Shown here: positions 63,887 through 64,000 of the stretch, one piece after another
How positions within the stretch are numbered: position 1 is the stretch's first letter
Layout: every line of letters starts with the position of its first letter
Assembly (NCBI GenBank): GCA_023664605.1
Contig: JAMPFF010000002.1
Span: 186,001-250,000 of the forward strand
Length of the DNA: 64,000 bases
Source of the DNA: Clostridium sp.
GTDB lineage: Bacteria > Bacillota > Clostridia > Lachnospirales > Lachnospiraceae
Reading direction: 5' to 3'
The notes under the pieces: model-generated
Seen by the model: the letters and a program-made list of their open reading frames with translations, nothing else
Database searches by the model: none
What the model was told of the DNA's origin: nothing
Position numbers and translations under genes: made by a program

Positions 63887-64000
63887 ATGAGGTTGGAAGA
63901 GATTGCGTTAATGATGCTCTATCTGCTGATTGTGATATTGATTGCGGTGCGTTTTTTTAAAAAGGAAAAAGGAAGGGTCATACGCCGGTTTCGGGTGGGA
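63887..64000 (+). CDS. Membrane protein start, partial (cut by window edge)
   Basis: Thirty-eight codons are visible after AGGAGG and an ATG at 63887: a short acidic start, one hydrophobic segment (about residues 6-22), then a basic cytoplasmic stretch (FFKKEKGR). The frame is open at the edge. It belongs to the same operon; its nature cannot be read from this part. A membrane-linked phosphatase or kinase would fit the FHA neighbours but this is a guess. Confidence 0.6.
   Translation, partial: MRLEEIALMMLYLLIVILIAVRFFKKEKGRVIRRFRVG

Noticed and set aside
57447-64000. Ordinary prophage tail module
   Set aside because: No capsid, portal, terminase, tape-measure or lysis genes are visible, and vWA, J-domain and FHA genes are not phage tail genes; the edge of the window limits this judgement.

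Overview
The window looks like chromosomal DNA of a Gram-positive Clostridia member, most likely Lachnospiraceae. The evidence is the strong AGGAGG-type ribosome sites, membrane-anchored GH25 muramidases, an LCP polymer ligase, an agr-type peptide quorum-sensing locus with GHKL kinase and LytTR regulator, and the absence of any outer-membrane export gene. No rRNA, tRNA, insertion sequence or CRISPR array was seen. No stretch over about 250 bases lacks a gene.

Region 1 (1-22288) is a large accessory set for decorating cell-surface glycans. It holds three MBOAT acyltransferases (280, 1903, 16474), five SGNH/GDSL or SGNH-like proteins (1, 6499, 11855, 17992, 19057), a polyprenyl-phosphate glycosyltransferase (3554) and a GtrA flippase (8547). 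It also has several polytopic membrane proteins with acidic first-loop motifs like GT-C glycosyltransferases (4492, 9068, 14536/15684, 20747), a free acyl carrier protein, a radical SAM/SPASM protein and a flavin oxidoreductase of the UDP-galactopyranose mutase type. Genes lie on both strands in short blocks.

Region 2 (22413-49025) is all on the + strand and is a coherent cell-wall polysaccharide locus. It runs: giant GH25 muramidase, rfbB, rfbA, second GH25 muramidase, rfbC, ABC exporter (Wzm, then Wzt with a C-terminal carbohydrate-recognition domain), a WbdD-like methyltransferase-kinase, GT2 enzymes, phosphoglucomutase, more GT2, the initiating phosphoglycosyltransferase, LCP ligase, a GT2 enzyme and glmS. 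The likely route is initiation on undecaprenyl phosphate, chain assembly in the cytoplasm, terminal modification read by Wzt, export, then attachment to peptidoglycan by the LCP protein. No rfbD is present.

Region 3 (49115-54245) carries envelope and protein-quality genes: an HtrA protease, a ClpX-type ATPase with an altered ClpP-contact loop (IGY), and a subtilisin-like protease.

Region 4 (54407-57328) is a complete agr-like quorum-sensing system (response regulator, kinase, a 54-residue AgrD precursor and AgrB), with repeated ATTTTGC boxes before both promoter regions.

Region 5 (57447-64000, continuing past the edge) is the most intriguing: a vWA membrane protein, a 726-residue sheath-like (TssC-like) protein, two paralogous Hcp-like tube proteins, a J-domain protein, two FHA proteins and the start of another membrane protein. 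I read it as the front end of a contractile-injection or type VI-like apparatus in a Gram-positive host, under possible phospho-threonine control and placed next to a quorum-sensing locus.
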